This document shows positions 8,890 through 17,123 of a DNA stretch of 39,938 bases, one piece after another. Origin of the DNA: Olsenella massiliensis (GTDB lineage: Bacteria; Actinomycetota; Coriobacteriia; Coriobacteriales; Atopobiaceae); NCBI RefSeq assembly GCF_001457795.1, contig NZ_LN898210.1, forward strand, positions 381,785-421,722. The letters are read 5' to 3'. Both the position numbers and the translations under genes were made by a program. The stretch's first letter is position 1, and each line of letters starts with the position of its first letter. The notes under the pieces were generated by a model. That model saw only the letters and a program-made list of their open reading frames with translations, had not been told where the DNA came from and did no database searches.

Positions 8890-11147
8890 TGCGACCCTTC
8901 CTGGCATTTGTGAAGAGGGACGCCAAACACGTCTTCGCCAACGTCATCAGCCTCGTGGTCGTCGTCGGCATGGTCGTGGTGCCGAGCTTCTACGCCTGGT
9001 TCAACATCGCCGGCAGCTGGGACCCCTACGGCAACACCAAGAACCTCAAGGTGGCCGTCGCCAACTCCGACGCCGGCTACACGGGCGACCTCATCCCCGT
9101 CACGCTCAACATGGGCGAGCGCATAACCTCGTCGCTTGCCGAGTCGACCTCCATCGGCTACACCGTGACCACCGAAGAGCAGGCCGTCGAGGGCGTCCAG
9201 AGCGGCGAGTACTACGCGGCCATCGTGTTCCCCGCCGACTTCACGACCAACATGATGAGCGTGCTCTCCAGCTCGTCCACCAAGCCGACGGTGCTCTTCT
9301 ACCAGAACGAGAAGGCCAATCCCATCGCTCGGATCGTGACCAACAAGGCCTCGACCGCCGTCCAGCAGGACATCGATCAGTCCTTCGCCGAGTCCGTGAC
9401 CAACGTGGGCGCGGGCGTGCTCGACGAGCTGACGAGCTACCTCGACGACGACAAGCTCGTCGAGTTCACCGACAAGCTCAACGGCGCCGTGGCCGACGCC
9501 CAGGCGAGCCTCACCGACACGGCCGCGAACACGCGCAGTTTCGCGGGCATCCTCGACTCGACGACGGCGCTTCTTGGCAACGGCGCGTCGGGCGCGAGCG
9601 ACTCCGTCTCGGCCACGGCCGGCGTGGGCGCCGCGCTGCGCGACACCGCGGGCAACGTCCGCACGCTCGGCGACGCCGTGAACGGCGCGACCGACTCCGT
9701 GAACTCCGCGCTCGAGCGCAGCCAGGCGAGCATGGACGACGTGAAAACGTCAATCGACGCCGCCTTCGACCAGGCGGGGTCCGCCGCAGGGTCCTCGAAG
9801 ACCGCGCTCGAGTCCGCCGCGAGCGCCGTAGACGACCAGATCGCCGAGCTCGACAAGCTGCTCGCGGCCCTCGGCGACTCCGACACGCTGGCCCGCACCT
9901 GGTACGAGTCGTGGGACAACGGCGCTGACCCCGGCTTCAGCGGCCAGGTCGGAGTCTCGCGCGACGACGTCTACACCGCCTACGCGACCATCGACGGCCT
10001 GAACAGCAGCGTGACGAGCCTGCGCGCTTCTTTACAGGGCCTCTCCGACGGCCTGCGCAAGAGCGCGGGCGACATCGGCGGCGCCGGCAGCGACGCCGCC
10101 ACGTCAAAGCGGCGGCTCGAGGAGCTCGTCGACGCGGCCGAGGGCGGCATCACGCAGGTCAGGGGCGATTTCGAGGGCGACCTCAAGGACAGCCTGACCT
10201 CGCTCGCCCGTAAGATCGACACGGCCGCGACAGACGCCGACGCCATCGGCTCCTCCATTCAGATGACGCTCGACTCCGTGAACGGCACCGCCGCCGCGGC
10301 CGCCGGTGACCTCGCGAGCGCCAGGGACGGCATCACGACCGCCGCCGACTCGCTCGACGCCGCCGCCGCGCGGCTCGGCGAGCTCAACGGCTCCTTGAGC
10401 GACGCGCTGGCCTCCGGCGACATGGACACGATCCGCGCCATTCTTTCCAGCGGCTCGGCCGCCCTCGGCGATTTTATCTCGGAGCCCGTGAGCGTCGACC
10501 GCCAGGCGATCTACCCCATCGAGAACAACGGCAGCGCGATGGCGCCGTTCTACACCACGCTCGCCATCTGGATCGGCGGCGTCGTGCTCGCGGCGCTCGT
10601 CAGGTGCAACCCGAGCGAGGAGGCCGTCCGCGAGACGGGCGCCAAGCCGCGCCACTCCTACCTCGGGCGCCTCGTGTTCTTCGTGGTCGTCGGATTCGCT
10701 CAGTCGCTTCTGATCCTGCTCGGCGACCTGTTCTTCCTGGGCGTCCAGTGTGCGCACCCCGCGCTCTTCGTGCTCGCGGGGCTCACGGCGTCGCTCGTGT
10801 TCGTGAACGTCATCTACGCGCTCACGGCGAGCTTCGGCGACGTGGGCAAGGCCATCGCCGTCGTGCTCATGGTCATGCAGGTCGCGGGCTCGGGCGGCAC
10901 CTTTCCGGTTCAGATGCTGCCCGAGGGCTTCTTCCAGGCGGCCTACCCGTTCCTGCCGTTCGTCCACTCCGAGAACGCCATGCGCGCGGCGATGTTCGGC
11001 ATCTACGGCGGCGACTTCTGGGTCGAGCTCGCCACGCTCGTGGCCTACCTCGCGCCGGCGCTGCTGCTGGGCCTCGTCCTTCGCAAGCCGGTCGTGCGGC
11101 TGAACGAGTGGGGCGAGAAGAAGCTCGAGTCCACGAAGCTGATGTAG
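8889..11147 (+). CDS. YhgE/Pip family membrane protein, intact paralog
   Basis: A 752-residue membrane protein. One N-terminal membrane segment (about residues 16-36) is followed by NIAGSWDPYGNT, then about 500 residues outside the membrane rich in Ala, Ser, Asp and Thr, with repeated helical segments likely to form coiled coils. Five or six C-terminal membrane segments follow, including MAPFYTTLAIWIGGVVLAAL and the GSGGTFPVQMLPEGFFQ motif. This architecture is that of YhgE/Pip proteins, which share the ABC-2 permease fold. The ATG at 8889 overlaps the previous stop in TGATG and has AGGGGAGG 8 bases upstream; a GTG at 8886 is less likely. The two paralogs are probably co-transcribed and controlled by the divergent TetR protein. 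No ATPase partner is nearby, so the energy source and cargo are unknown. Confidence 0.88.
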   Translation: MRPFLAFVKRDAKHVFANVISLVVVVGMVVVPSFYAWFNIAGSWDPYGNTKNLKVAVANSDAGYTGDLIPVTLNMGERITSSLAESTSIGYTVTTEEQAVEGVQSGEYYAAIVFPADFTTNMMSVLSSSSTKPTVLFYQNEKANPIARIVTNKASTAVQQDIDQSFAESVTNVGAGVLDELTSYLDDDKLVEFTDKLNGAVADAQASLTDTAANTRSFAGILDSTTALLGNGASGASDSVSATAGVGAALRDTAGNVRTLGDAVNGATDSVNSALERSQASMDDVKTSIDAAFDQAGSAAGSSKTALESAASAVDDQIAELDKLLAALGDSDTLARTWYESWDNGADPGFSGQVGVSRDDVYTAYATIDGLNSSVTSLRASLQGLSDGLRKSAGDIGGAGSDAATSKRRLEELVDAAEGGITQVRGDFEGDLKDSLTSLARKIDTAATDADAIGSSIQMTLDSVNGTAAAAAGDLASARDGITTAADSLDAAAARLGELNGSLSDALASGDMDTIRAILSSGSAALGDFISEPVSVDRQAIYPIENNGSAMAPFYTTLAIWIGGVVLAALVRCNPSEEAVRETGAKPRHSYLGRLVFFVVVGFAQSLLILLGDLFFLGVQCAHPALFVLAGLTASLVFVNVIYALTASFGDVGKAIAVVLMVMQVAGSGGTFPVQMLPEGFFQAAYPFLPFVHSENAMRAAMFGIYGGDFWVELATLVAYLAPALLLGLVLRKPVVRLNEWGEKKLESTKLM

Positions 11148-11189
11148 CAAGAAGTGCGTCCTCGGCGGGCGGATGGGCCACTCTCGCCG

Positions 11190-11195
11190 TATACT
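11190..11195 (+). promoter_or_regulatory. Candidate -10 box for gltX
   Basis: TATACT matches the -10 consensus in five of six positions and lies 44 bases before the gltX start. No recognisable -35 box is found 16-18 bases upstream (the sequence there is GGGCGG-like). It is the best promoter candidate between the yhgE pair and gltX. Confidence 0.45.
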
Positions 11196-11238
11196 TATGG
11201 CGTATGTGAATCATGACCACCTGACTTGAGGAGACCCC

Positions 11239-12732
11239 ATGTCAGACAAGCACGTCCGCGTCCGTTTCGCGCCCTCCCCCACCGGCAAGCTCCATGTGGG
11301 CGGCGCCCGCACGGCCATCTACAACTGGGCGTTCGCCCGCGCGAATGACGGCGTCTTCATCCTGCGCATCGACGACACCGACCCCACCCGCTCCACCGAG
11401 GAGAACACCCAGGTCATCCTTCGCGCCCTACGTTGGCTCGGCCTCGACTGGGACGAGGGGCCCGAGGTCGGCGGCGACGTTGGCCCCTACAAGCAGACCG
11501 AGCGGCTCGACCTCTACCGCCAGGCCGCCCAGAGGCTCTGGGACGAGGGCCGCGCCTACCCCTGCTTCTGCACGCCCGAGCAGCTCGCCGCCGACAAGAA
11601 GGCCGCCCAGGCGCGCAAGGACCCCTTCCAGGGCTACCAGCGCCGCTGCCGCGACATCGACCCCGCCGAGGCCCGACGCCGCGTTGACGCCGGCGAGCCC
11701 TACGTCCTGCGCATCAAGGTGCCGCTTGACCGCGGCGATGTCGTGGTGCACGACGCCGTCCACGGCGACGTGACCTTCAACGCCCGCGAGCTCGACGACT
11801 TCGTCATCTTCCGCTCCGACGGCACCCCCACCTACAACTTCGCAACCGTCGTCGATGACGCCCTCATGGGCATCACGCACGTCATACGCGGAGACGACCA
11901 CCTGTCCAACACCCCGCGCCAGGTCATGGTCTACGAGGCGCTGGGCGCGCCCGTGCCCACCTTCGCGCACATCTCGATGATCCTGGGCGCTGACGGCAAG
12001 AAGCTCTCCAAGCGCCACGGCGCGACCAACGTCGAGGAGTACCGCGACGCCGGCTACCTCTCCGACGCCTTCGTCAACTACCTGGCCCTTCTTGGCTGGT
12101 CGCTCGACGGTGACACGACCATCGTCCCGCGCGACGTCCTGGCCTCCACGTTCAGCCTCGACCACGTGTCCAAGAACCCGGCGACCTTCGACCCCAAGAA
12201 GCTCGACTGGGTGCAGGGACAGTACCTTCAGGCCATGAGCGACGAGACCTTCTCCAGGCAGGTGCTCGTGCCCCAGCTCGTGGCGGCGGGCCTTGAGGGC
12301 GCGTGCGTCAGGGAGGCCTACGAGGCCCGACCCGCCTGGTTTGACCTCCTCTCGTCAGTCCTGAAGCCGCGCTGCACGCTCGCGCCTGACGTGGTCGAGA
12401 AGGCCCGCTTCCTCTACGCGGGCGACGAGCTTGAGCTTGACGAGGCGTCCGTCGCCAGGAACCTCGCGAAGGAGGGGGCGCGCGCCAGCCTCGAGGCCGC
12501 GCTGGAGGCGCTGGGGGCGCTGGGAGACGACGCCTGGGACGCGGCGTCCCTCGACGCCGCCCTTGAGCCCCTTCCCGAGCGCCTCGGCACCACCAAGCGC
12601 AAGTTCTACGGCGCTCTGCGCGTGGCCGTCTGCGGCAACCAGGTCTCGCCGCCGCTCGGGGCGTCCCTCGAGCTGCTGGGCCGCGCGCTCACGCTGGGCC
12701 GCCTCAGGCGCGCCCTCCCGCTCGCCCGCTAG
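11239..12732 (+). CDS. gltX: Glutamyl-tRNA synthetase
   Basis: Charges tRNA-Glu with glutamate; a class I aminoacyl-tRNA synthetase of 497 residues, close to the usual length. The HIGH-type motif is HVGG at residues 19-22, within APSPTGKLHVGGARTAIYNW, and the KMSKS-type motif is KLSKR at 255-259. The Rossmann fold, FRSDGTPTYNFATVVDD and RGDDHLSNTPRQ segments are all present, followed by the helical anticodon-binding domain. The ATG at 11239 has a GAGGAG ribosome site 5 bases upstream. It stands alone, convergent with feoAB. Two genes for its tRNA substrate lie 4 kb downstream. The sequence does not show whether it also charges tRNA-Gln for later amidation. Confidence 0.97.
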   Translation: MSDKHVRVRFAPSPTGKLHVGGARTAIYNWAFARANDGVFILRIDDTDPTRSTEENTQVILRALRWLGLDWDEGPEVGGDVGPYKQTERLDLYRQAAQRLWDEGRAYPCFCTPEQLAADKKAAQARKDPFQGYQRRCRDIDPAEARRRVDAGEPYVLRIKVPLDRGDVVVHDAVHGDVTFNARELDDFVIFRSDGTPTYNFATVVDDALMGITHVIRGDDHLSNTPRQVMVYEALGAPVPTFAHISMILGADGKKLSKRHGATNVEEYRDAGYLSDAFVNYLALLGWSLDGDTTIVPRDVLASTFSLDHVSKNPATFDPKKLDWVQGQYLQAMSDETFSRQVLVPQLVAAGLEGACVREAYEARPAWFDLLSSVLKPRCTLAPDVVEKARFLYAGDELELDEASVARNLAKEGARASLEAALEALGALGDDAWDAASLDAALEPLPERLGTTKRKFYGALRVAVCGNQVSPPLGASLELLGRALTLGRLRRALPLAR

Positions 12733-12768
12733 GGCGCGAGGCGGCGCCTCCCGTCATGCCAGGGCGCC

Positions 12769-15159
12769 TCAGCCGAGACCGAGCCCAAGGCCCGCCAGGC
12801 GCACGAGCAGGGCGACGAGCCAGGCGACGGCGCATTGGAACGCCACGACGCCCAAGGCCCAGCGCCCGCCCAGCTCGCGCCTGATCGAGGCGATGGCCGC
12901 CACGCACGGCGTGTAGAGCAGGCAAAACGTCAGCAGCGCCAGGGCGGCCGCGGGCGTGAGCGCGGCGGCGAGCCCTGCCGTCGTTCCAAAGAGCACGCCA
13001 AGCGTCGAGACGACGACCTCCTTTGCCATGAAGCCGGCGATGAGCGACGTGACGATGCGCCAGTCGGCAAAGCCGAGAGGGGCAAAGACGGGGCTCATCC
13101 AGCTGGCGAGGAGGGCCAGGATGGAGTCCCTGGGGTCCGCCACCATCGACAGGTCGGGACCAAAGGTCTGGAGCACCCAGATGGCCACGGCCGCCACGAA
13201 CACCACCGAGAAGGCCCGCCCCAGAAAGTCGCGGGTCTTGTCCCACACGAGCTGAACCATGCTGCGGATGCTGGGCATGCGATAGTTGGGCAGCTCCATG
13301 ACGAAGGGGACCGCCTCGCCCCGAGCCACCGTCGCGTGGCACACGAGCGCCGTGACGATCCCCGCCAGGATTCCCAGAGCGTAGAGCGACGACATCACGA
13401 GCCCGCCGTAGCCCGGGAAGAACGCGGCGGCGACGTACGCGTAGATGGTCAGCTTGGTCGAGCAGCTCATGAACGGCACGAGCAGGACGGTGAGCTTGCG
13501 GTCGCGCTCGGAGGGCAGGGTCCGCGTCGCCATGACCGCCGGGACCGAGCAGCCGAACCCCACCAGCAGAGGCACGATGGAGCGGCCCGACAGCCCAAGC
13601 CTGCGCAGGGGCTTGTCCATCACGAAGGCGACGCGCGCCATGTAGCCGGTGTCCTCCAGCAAAGACAGGAAGAGGAACATCGTCACGATGACGGGCGCGA
13701 TGGGCAGGATGGTGCCGACGGCGCTCAAGACGCCGTCCATGACCAGGGAGCGCGTGACGGGACCGGCGCCCAGGGCGACGAGCCCGGCGGCCACGGCGCT
13801 CGTCGCCCAGCCCACCAGGCCCTCGACGAGGCCGCTCAGGAAGGGGCCCACCACGTCAAAGGTGAGGACGAAGACGGACAGCATGATGAGCGCGAAGGCG
13901 GGCACGGCCGTCCAGCGTCCCGTCAGCACGCGATCGATGGCCGCGCTCCTCGTCCGCTCCCTGCTGACGCGCGGCTTCACGACGCACTGGGCGACGACGC
14001 GCTCGATGAAGGAATAGCGCATGTCGGCGATCGCGGCGGCGCGGTCAAGCCCGCGCTCCGCCTCCATGTTGCGCACGATTGCCTCGATGGCCTGTCGCTC
14101 GCCGGCGCCGAGAGCGAGCTTCTCTTCCACCAGCGCGTCTCCCTCGACGAGCTTCGTGGCCGCAAAGCGCAGGGGCACGCCGGCGCGCTCGGCGTGGTCC
14201 TGAACGAGGTGCATGACCGCATGGAGGCAGCGATGAACCGCGCCGCCGTGGTCGGCGGGCGAGCAGAAGTCCTGCCTGCCCGGGCGCTCCTGGTAGCGGG
14301 CGACGTGCAGGGCATGGCTCACGAGCTCCTCGACGCCCTCGCCGCGAATGGCGGCGATGGGCACCACGGGGATGCCGAGCAGATCCTCCAGGCGATTGAC
14401 GTCAACCGAGCCACCGTTGCCCTGAAGCTCGTCCATCATGTTGAGGGCGAGCACCAGCGGTCGGTCAAGCTCCATCAGCTGCATCGTGAGGTAGAGGTTT
14501 CGGTCGATGTTCGTGGAGTCGACGATGTTGATGATGCCCTCGGGCCGCTCCTCCAGGATGAAGCGACGGCTCACCAGCTCCTCCGCGCTGTAGGGGCTCA
14601 TGGAGTAGATCCCGGGCAGGTCCACGACCTCGGCGCCGTCGCATGAGCGGATGGGCCCGCTCTTGCGGTCCACCGTGACGCCCGGAAAGTTGCCCACGTG
14701 CTGATTTGCTCCCGTGAGCTGGTTGAACAGGGTCGTTTTTCCGCAGTTCTGGTTGCCGGCGAGCGCGAAGGTCAGCCTCGTCGTCGCGGAGAGCGCATGG
14801 GTGTGGTCGCTCGTGCGCGCGTCCTCGTCGCGGCTGCGCCCGCTCTCCCCCAGACCGGGATGCCTGGTTGGGCCAGGGGCCGGTCCCAGGCTCGACGACG
14901 CGCGTCCCGACGTACTCGTCGCAGCCACGGCAGAGACCTCGATGCGTCCGGCATCTGCCGCACGCAGCGTGAGCTCATAGCCGTGCAGGAGAAATTCCAG
15001 GGGGTCGCCGAGAGGCGCCCGCTTGACGAAGCGCACCCGGGCGCCGGGTATGATGCCCATGTCCAGGAAATGCTGGCGCAGCGCGCCGTCACCACCCACC
15101 CGCACAACCGTCGCCACCTCGTTCGGCCGCAGGTCGCGCAGCGTCTTGCCTGCCTCCAT
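12769..15159 (-). CDS. feoB: Ferrous iron transporter, FeoA-FeoB fusion
   Basis: Imports Fe2+ across the cytoplasmic membrane. The 796-residue protein begins with a FeoA-like SH3 domain (about residues 1-78: LRDLRPNEVATVVRVGG, FLDMGIIPGARVRFV). A low-complexity linker of about 45 residues rich in Ser, Gly, Pro and charged residues follows, then FeoB. The GTPase motifs are G1 GNQNCGKTT (135-143; most FeoB have GNPNSGKTT), G3 DLPG (180-183) and G4 NMMD (240-243). The membrane part contains the two gate regions, including GFGCSVPAVMATRTL and PFMSCSTKLTIYAY. I chose the ATG at 15159 rather than an upstream one at 15270 because GGAGGG precedes it and it begins 10 bases after the stop of the membrane-protein gene. 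No FeoC is present. Iron-dependent repressor control is likely, but no clear operator was found. Confidence 0.95.
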   Translation of the reverse strand: MEAGKTLRDLRPNEVATVVRVGGDGALRQHFLDMGIIPGARVRFVKRAPLGDPLEFLLHGYELTLRAADAGRIEVSAVAATSTSGRASSSLGPAPGPTRHPGLGESGRSRDEDARTSDHTHALSATTRLTFALAGNQNCGKTTLFNQLTGANQHVGNFPGVTVDRKSGPIRSCDGAEVVDLPGIYSMSPYSAEELVSRRFILEERPEGIINIVDSTNIDRNLYLTMQLMELDRPLVLALNMMDELQGNGGSVDVNRLEDLLGIPVVPIAAIRGEGVEELVSHALHVARYQERPGRQDFCSPADHGGAVHRCLHAVMHLVQDHAERAGVPLRFAATKLVEGDALVEEKLALGAGERQAIEAIVRNMEAERGLDRAAAIADMRYSFIERVVAQCVVKPRVSRERTRSAAIDRVLTGRWTAVPAFALIMLSVFVLTFDVVGPFLSGLVEGLVGWATSAVAAGLVALGAGPVTRSLVMDGVLSAVGTILPIAPVIVTMFLFLSLLEDTGYMARVAFVMDKPLRRLGLSGRSIVPLLVGFGCSVPAVMATRTLPSERDRKLTVLLVPFMSCSTKLTIYAYVAAAFFPGYGGLVMSSLYALGILAGIVTALVCHATVARGEAVPFVMELPNYRMPSIRSMVQLVWDKTRDFLGRAFSVVFVAAVAIWVLQTFGPDLSMVADPRDSILALLASWMSPVFAPLGFADWRIVTSLIAGFMAKEVVVSTLGVLFGTTAGLAAALTPAAALALLTFCLLYTPCVAAIASIRRELGGRWALGVVAFQCAVAWLVALLVRLAGLGLGLG

Positions 15160-15169
15160 GCGCCCTCCG

Positions 15170-16462
15170 TCACCTTGGGCCGCGCTCGGCGCCGTCAGGC
15201 GTCCTCGCGGGCGACCCCTGACGGCGCAGGCGGCCCTTGAGCTTGCTGCCCCCGAGCACCACGGCGCCATGGTCGCGGCGCCGCCTGGGCGCCAGCGTGG
15301 TCAGCCGCTGGCGGAGCCGCTGCACGCGCCGATATATGCTGGGCCCTCCCGCCTGCGAGCGCAGGCTCATGAGCGGGGCCGAGAGCAGGGTGGGGCCAAA
15401 GAAGGTCACGATGCGCCAGATGAGGAACCCTGCCGTGGTCGCGGCACCAAAATGTATGCCGTAGAACATCACGAAGCCTCCCTCGGCGCCGCCCGTTCCG
15501 CCCGGCAGCGGCACCGCCGACGCCACCATCTGGACCATGGAGGCGGAGGCGAGGCAGTCGATGAAGTCGGCGTCCTGGCCGAAGGCGCGCAGGACGAACC
15601 AGGGGATCATGTAGAGGAACGCAAGCTGAAGCATGGTCACCAACAGCGTGAGCAGCATGTCGGGAACGTCCCGGGCGGCGCGCATGAACGCGGACGAGAA
15701 CTCCCTCACCTGGACGTTGACCACCTCGTCCCAGTGCGCGCGGTCCTTGAGCCAGCCACGCCTGTCGAGCGCGTCGATGACGCGCCCGCCGACGCGGGAC
15801 ACGAAGCCGGGGCAGAGGCACACGAAGAAGAGCCCGGCGAGCTCCAGGAAGTGGACGCCGAAGACCACGAGGTTGAGGATGATGATGTCACCGAAGGTCG
15901 CGAAGAAGTACGAGAGCCGCGCCACGAGCATGAGGGCCGCAAAGAGCACGACGCCCAGCTGGAACATGATGAACCGCGTGAACTCGGTGGCGCTGGCCTC
16001 GCCCACGTCCAGCCCCGTGCGCGTGAGGCGGAAGATCTGCGAGGGGACCGCGCCGGCCATCATGGGAGTGAGGTTGCCAAAGAAGATGCCTGACGCCTCG
16101 ACGCTCACGAGGTCGCGCACGCCGACGGGCGAGTCGTGATCAAGGTAGACGGCGATCACGTACGCCAGGACGCCAAGGACGAAGTAGAGACAGTAGCATC
16201 CCGCCGCCTTGAGCACCCAGCTGACGTCAACGGACGAGAGCGCCGCCAGAAAGGTCGCCATCTGACCTGAGACGACGAGGAATACCACGTAGAGGCCCAC
16301 GACGGCACAGAGGAAGAGCGCGCCCTTTCGCGCCTTTCTGTCGCGCTCGCCCCCCTCGTCGAGCGCCGAGGGGGCCGCGCCCTCGGCCCGCGGGGGCACG
16401 TGGGGCGCCGAGACCCTGACGACGACCTTAGGCTTCCTTGTCTCGTCCGAAGCGTCTGACAT
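15170..16462 (-). CDS. YbhN/LPG-synthase-TM family flippase-like membrane protein
   Basis: A 430-residue integral membrane protein of the YbhN/UPF0104 group, related to the flippase domain of lysyl-phosphatidylglycerol synthase. A polar N-terminus of about 45 residues rich in Pro and Arg is followed by about eight membrane segments. Typical family segments are NLTPMMAGAVPSQIFRLTR and ASAVPLPGGTGGAEGGF. The C-terminal tail is very basic (RRRRDHGAVV, KLKGRLRRQG). No lysyltransferase domain is attached. The start at 16462 (MSDASDETRKP) has GGAGCAGG upstream; longer alternatives have no ribosome site. Its stop lies 10 bases before feoAB and the feoAB ribosome site follows it directly, so the two are probably translated together. 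A role in moving a lipid or lipid-linked sugar is possible but unproven. Confidence 0.85.
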   Translation of the reverse strand: MSDASDETRKPKVVVRVSAPHVPPRAEGAAPSALDEGGERDRKARKGALFLCAVVGLYVVFLVVSGQMATFLAALSSVDVSWVLKAAGCYCLYFVLGVLAYVIAVYLDHDSPVGVRDLVSVEASGIFFGNLTPMMAGAVPSQIFRLTRTGLDVGEASATEFTRFIMFQLGVVLFAALMLVARLSYFFATFGDIIILNLVVFGVHFLELAGLFFVCLCPGFVSRVGGRVIDALDRRGWLKDRAHWDEVVNVQVREFSSAFMRAARDVPDMLLTLLVTMLQLAFLYMIPWFVLRAFGQDADFIDCLASASMVQMVASAVPLPGGTGGAEGGFVMFYGIHFGAATTAGFLIWRIVTFFGPTLLSAPLMSLRSQAGGPSIYRRVQRLRQRLTTLAPRRRRDHGAVVLGGSKLKGRLRRQGSPARTPDGAERGPR

Positions 16463-16670
16463 CCTGCTCCATCCGTGCGTCGCGACGCCCATGAGGCCAC
16501 GGAGGCCCTCGGGGCCCGTGCCCGCCAGCGTCGTGCCCCTCAGTGTACCGTAGTGGACGTCCGCGTCCCGAGGCGGAACCGCTCGTCTCGCCGCGCACCT
16601 CCCCTTTCTGCGCAGGCGCCGCGATTCGTCACAAATTCTCCCATGGCGCAAAGTTCTTTGGCCTTCTGGC

Positions 16671-16699
16671 TTGCGCGCATTCCGCTCATGACGTATAGT
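16671..16699 (+). promoter_or_regulatory. Promoter of the tRNA-Gln/tRNA-Glu operon
   Basis: TTGCGC at 16671-16676 and TATAGT at 16694-16699 are separated by 17 bases, the ideal spacing, and lie 32 bases before the first tRNA. It is the clearest sigma-70-type promoter in the window. The next GC-rich run (GCGCTCACGCGC after 16708) could fit stringent-type control of a tRNA promoter, but that is only suggestive. Confidence 0.8.
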
Positions 16700-16731
16700 T
16701 CTTGCTTGCGCTCACGCGCAGGACACGTTCT

Positions 16732-16805
16732 TGAGCCGTCGTCTAACGGTAGGACAGCGGATTCTGGTTCCGTCAGTGGGAGTTCGATTCTCTCCGGCTC
16801 AGCCA
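16732..16805 (+). tRNA. tRNA-Gln (CTG anticodon)
   Basis: Folds as a standard tRNA. The acceptor stem is TGAGCCG (16732-16738) with CGGCTCA (16795-16801), discriminator G at 16802 and an encoded CCA at 16803-16805. The anticodon stem-loop is GCGGA-TTCTGGT-TCCGT with CTG at 16764-16766, reading the glutamine codon CAG. The T arm contains the standard GTTCGATTC. It is the first of three tRNA genes behind one promoter. Confidence 0.95.
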
Positions 16806-16827
16806 TGTGCCCTTGGAGTGCCTGCAT

Positions 16828-16904
16828 GGCCCGTTCGTCTAGCGGTTTAGGACGCCGCCCTCTCAAGGCGGAGATCACCAGTTCGAATCTGGTACGGGCT
16901 ACCA
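16828..16904 (+). tRNA. tRNA-Glu (CTC anticodon), copy 1
   Basis: Acceptor stem GGCCCGT (16828-16834) pairs with ACGGGCT (16894-16900), giving a G1-U72 wobble, which also occurs in actinobacterial tRNA-Glu; discriminator A and encoded CCA follow. The anticodon stem-loop is CCGCC-CTCTCAA-GGCGG with anticodon CTC (codon GAG). The T loop reads GTTCGAATC. It is identical over its 77 bases to the copy that starts 14 bases downstream. Confidence 0.95.
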
Positions 16905-16918
16905 TTCACTCCCCGACC

Positions 16919-16995
16919 GGCCCGTTCGTCTAGCGGTTTAGGACGCCGCCCTCTCAAGGCGGAGATCACCAGTTCGAATCTGGTACGGGCTACCA
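16919..16995 (+). tRNA. tRNA-Glu (CTC anticodon), copy 2
   Basis: A 77-base exact duplicate of the tRNA at 16828, separated by 14 unrelated bases. The same G1-U72 wobble, CTC anticodon and encoded CCA are present. It is followed directly by a strong terminator, so the three tRNAs form one short operon. High GC favours GAG over GAA codons, consistent with extra gene dosage for this tRNA. Confidence 0.95.
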
Positions 16996-17003
16996 TCAGC
17001 GCG

Positions 17004-17030
17004 AGGCCGCCGTGAGGCGGCCTTTTTTTG
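17004..17030 (+). terminator. Intrinsic terminator of the tRNA operon
   Basis: AGGCCGCC (17004-17011), loop GTGA, GGCGGCCT (17016-17023): a perfect 8-bp stem followed by seven T (17023-17029). It begins 8 bases after the last tRNA. A textbook factor-independent terminator. Confidence 0.95.
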
Positions 17031-17082
17031 TCCCTTTCGAACGCCACCCGCACCGCGCGAGCGCCCCTTTTCTCGCGCCCGC

Positions 17083-17088
17083 TATACT
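17083..17088 (+). promoter_or_regulatory. Candidate -10 box for the Nudix gene
   Basis: TATACT, five of six consensus bases, 36 bases before the Nudix start codon and just downstream of the tRNA terminator. No convincing -35 box is visible. Confidence 0.5.
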
Positions 17089-17123
17089 GCGGCTCAAACG
17101 CCAATCTCGGTCAGGAGGCCGCC

